Below, one piece after another: positions 5,598-6,232 of a DNA stretch of 6,232 nt (the stretch's first letter is position 1; each line of letters opens with the position of its first letter). The notes below the pieces were generated by a model. It was given only the letters and a program-made list of their open reading frames with translations, did no database searches and had not been told where the DNA came from. Both the position numbers and the translations under genes were made by a program. This stretch comes from Lentisphaerota bacterium. Its GTDB lineage: Bacteria; Verrucomicrobiota; Kiritimatiellia; JAAZAB01. The stretch lies in assembly GCA_016199105.1 (NCBI GenBank), contig JACQHI010000155.1:1-6232 (forward strand), in the 5' to 3' direction.

Positions 5598-6232
5598 ATG
5601 TTCAGCCGGATACTCATTGCCAATCGGGGAGAGATCGCGCTTCGGATCATCCGGGCCTGCCGCGAGATGTCCATCAAGACGGTCGCGGTCTTTTCGGAGG
5701 CGGACGAACACTCCCTCCACGTGCAACTGGCCGATGAGGCCATCTGCATCGGGCCGGCGCGACCGAGCGCCAGCTACCTGAACATTCCCAGCGTCATCAG
5801 CGCCGCCTCGATTACCAATGCCGATGCCATCCATCCGGGCTACGGCTTTCTTTCCGAAGACCCCAACTTTGCCGAGGTGTGTGAAACCAGCGGGATTACT
5901 TTTATTGGTCCCTCGTCAGAACTGATTCGATTGATGGGAGATAAGAGCAATGCCCGGCAGAAAATGAAAGAACTGGGGGTGCCCGTGCTCCCTGGTTCGG
6001 TGGGCGTCTTGGGCAGTGCGGAAGAGGCGGCCGAATGGGCCTCCACGATCGGTTACCCGGTGCTGATTAAAGCCGTCGCAGGAGGAGGCGGGCGCGGGAT
6101 GCGCGTGGTTCAGAACCCCGCAGAAATTCCCGTCGCCTATGAGTCAGCCCGCCGAGAGGCTGACCAGGCCTTCGGCTCCGACGAATTGTACCTGGAAAAG
6201 CTCATTTCCGAGGCCCGGCACATCGAATTCCA
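5598..6232 (+). CDS. accC: Biotin carboxylase subunit of acetyl-CoA carboxylase (partial, 3' end missing)
   Basis: AccC uses ATP and bicarbonate to carboxylate the biotin on AccB, the first half-reaction of acetyl-CoA carboxylase. The first 211 codons are present, of about 450 usual; the gene runs off the right edge. Visible are the N-terminal biotin carboxylase domain (MFSRILIANRGEIALRI at 1-17, AIHPGYGFLSE at 77-87, GPSSELIRLMGDK at 104-116) and the start of the ATP-grasp domain. The latter has Lys159 and the glycine-rich loop AGGGGRGMRV (161-170), and ends in YLEKLISEARHIEF. Lys116 and Lys159 fall at the same numbers as ATP-binding lysines of the Escherichia coli enzyme. The start has a weak AAGAG (5587-5591) overlapping the accB stop. 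The immediate accB partner excludes most doubt about pyruvate or propionyl-CoA carboxylase relatives. Confidence 0.97.
   Translation, partial: MFSRILIANRGEIALRIIRACREMSIKTVAVFSEADEHSLHVQLADEAICIGPARPSASYLNIPSVISAASITNADAIHPGYGFLSEDPNFAEVCETSGITFIGPSSELIRLMGDKSNARQKMKELGVPVLPGSVGVLGSAEEAAEWASTIGYPVLIKAVAGGGGRGMRVVQNPAEIPVAYESARREADQAFGSDELYLEKLISEARHIEF

Noticed and set aside
5130..5834. Minus-strand frame with long Arg/Gly runs
   Set aside because: The runs are the complement of the Ala/Pro linker codons of accB; there is no real gene.

Overview
This is a high-GC bacterial window. It has six clear full-length or partial genes on the plus strand, the 3' tail of a probable seventh gene at the left edge, and one long repeat-rich gap. 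The clamp-loader gene followed directly by a RicT/PSP1-family gene, the aroQ-accB-accC order, and a gap full of GC-rich inverted repeats all fit a Gram-negative-type bacterium. The style of the intergenic repeats (GACAGGCA/TGCCTGTC hairpins and long GCAGGCGGGACGCC-type inverted repeats) reminds me of Verrucomicrobiota/Kiritimatiellota/Planctomycetota genomes. That lineage is an inference from memory and the window does not prove it.

Left block (1-2183). The last codons of an upstream gene overlap, through ATGA, the start of a cytoplasmic-looking SGNH/GDSL hydrolase (53-1087). A short gap then leads to rsgA (1125-2183), the circularly permuted GTPase that acts in late 30S ribosome maturation.

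Gap (2184-2737). About 550 bp carry no convincing gene. From left to right there is a small stem, three related units of the form GTGAG-N4-TTG that fold into nested hairpins, a perfect 8-bp hairpin with a GGAA loop, and a 150-bp element bounded by 24-bp near-perfect inverted repeats. A possible promoter for the next operon lies at the right end.

Right block (2738-6232). This is a compact, probably co-transcribed run: holB (clamp-loader delta prime), ricT (PSP1 domain, Fe-S-type cysteines), aroQ (type II 3-dehydroquinate dehydratase), accB (biotin carboxyl carrier protein) and accC (biotin carboxylase, cut by the window end). Junctions are a 1-nt overlap and gaps of 27, 14 and 9 nt. The run joins replication, an Fe-S regulatory/RNA-maturation factor, the shikimate pathway and the first committed step of fatty acid synthesis. 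AccB carries the biotin that AccC carboxylates.

I found no convincing new multi-gene system. The most notable signals are the layered inverted repeats of the gap and a terminator-like hairpin on the minus strand inside the 5' end of holB.
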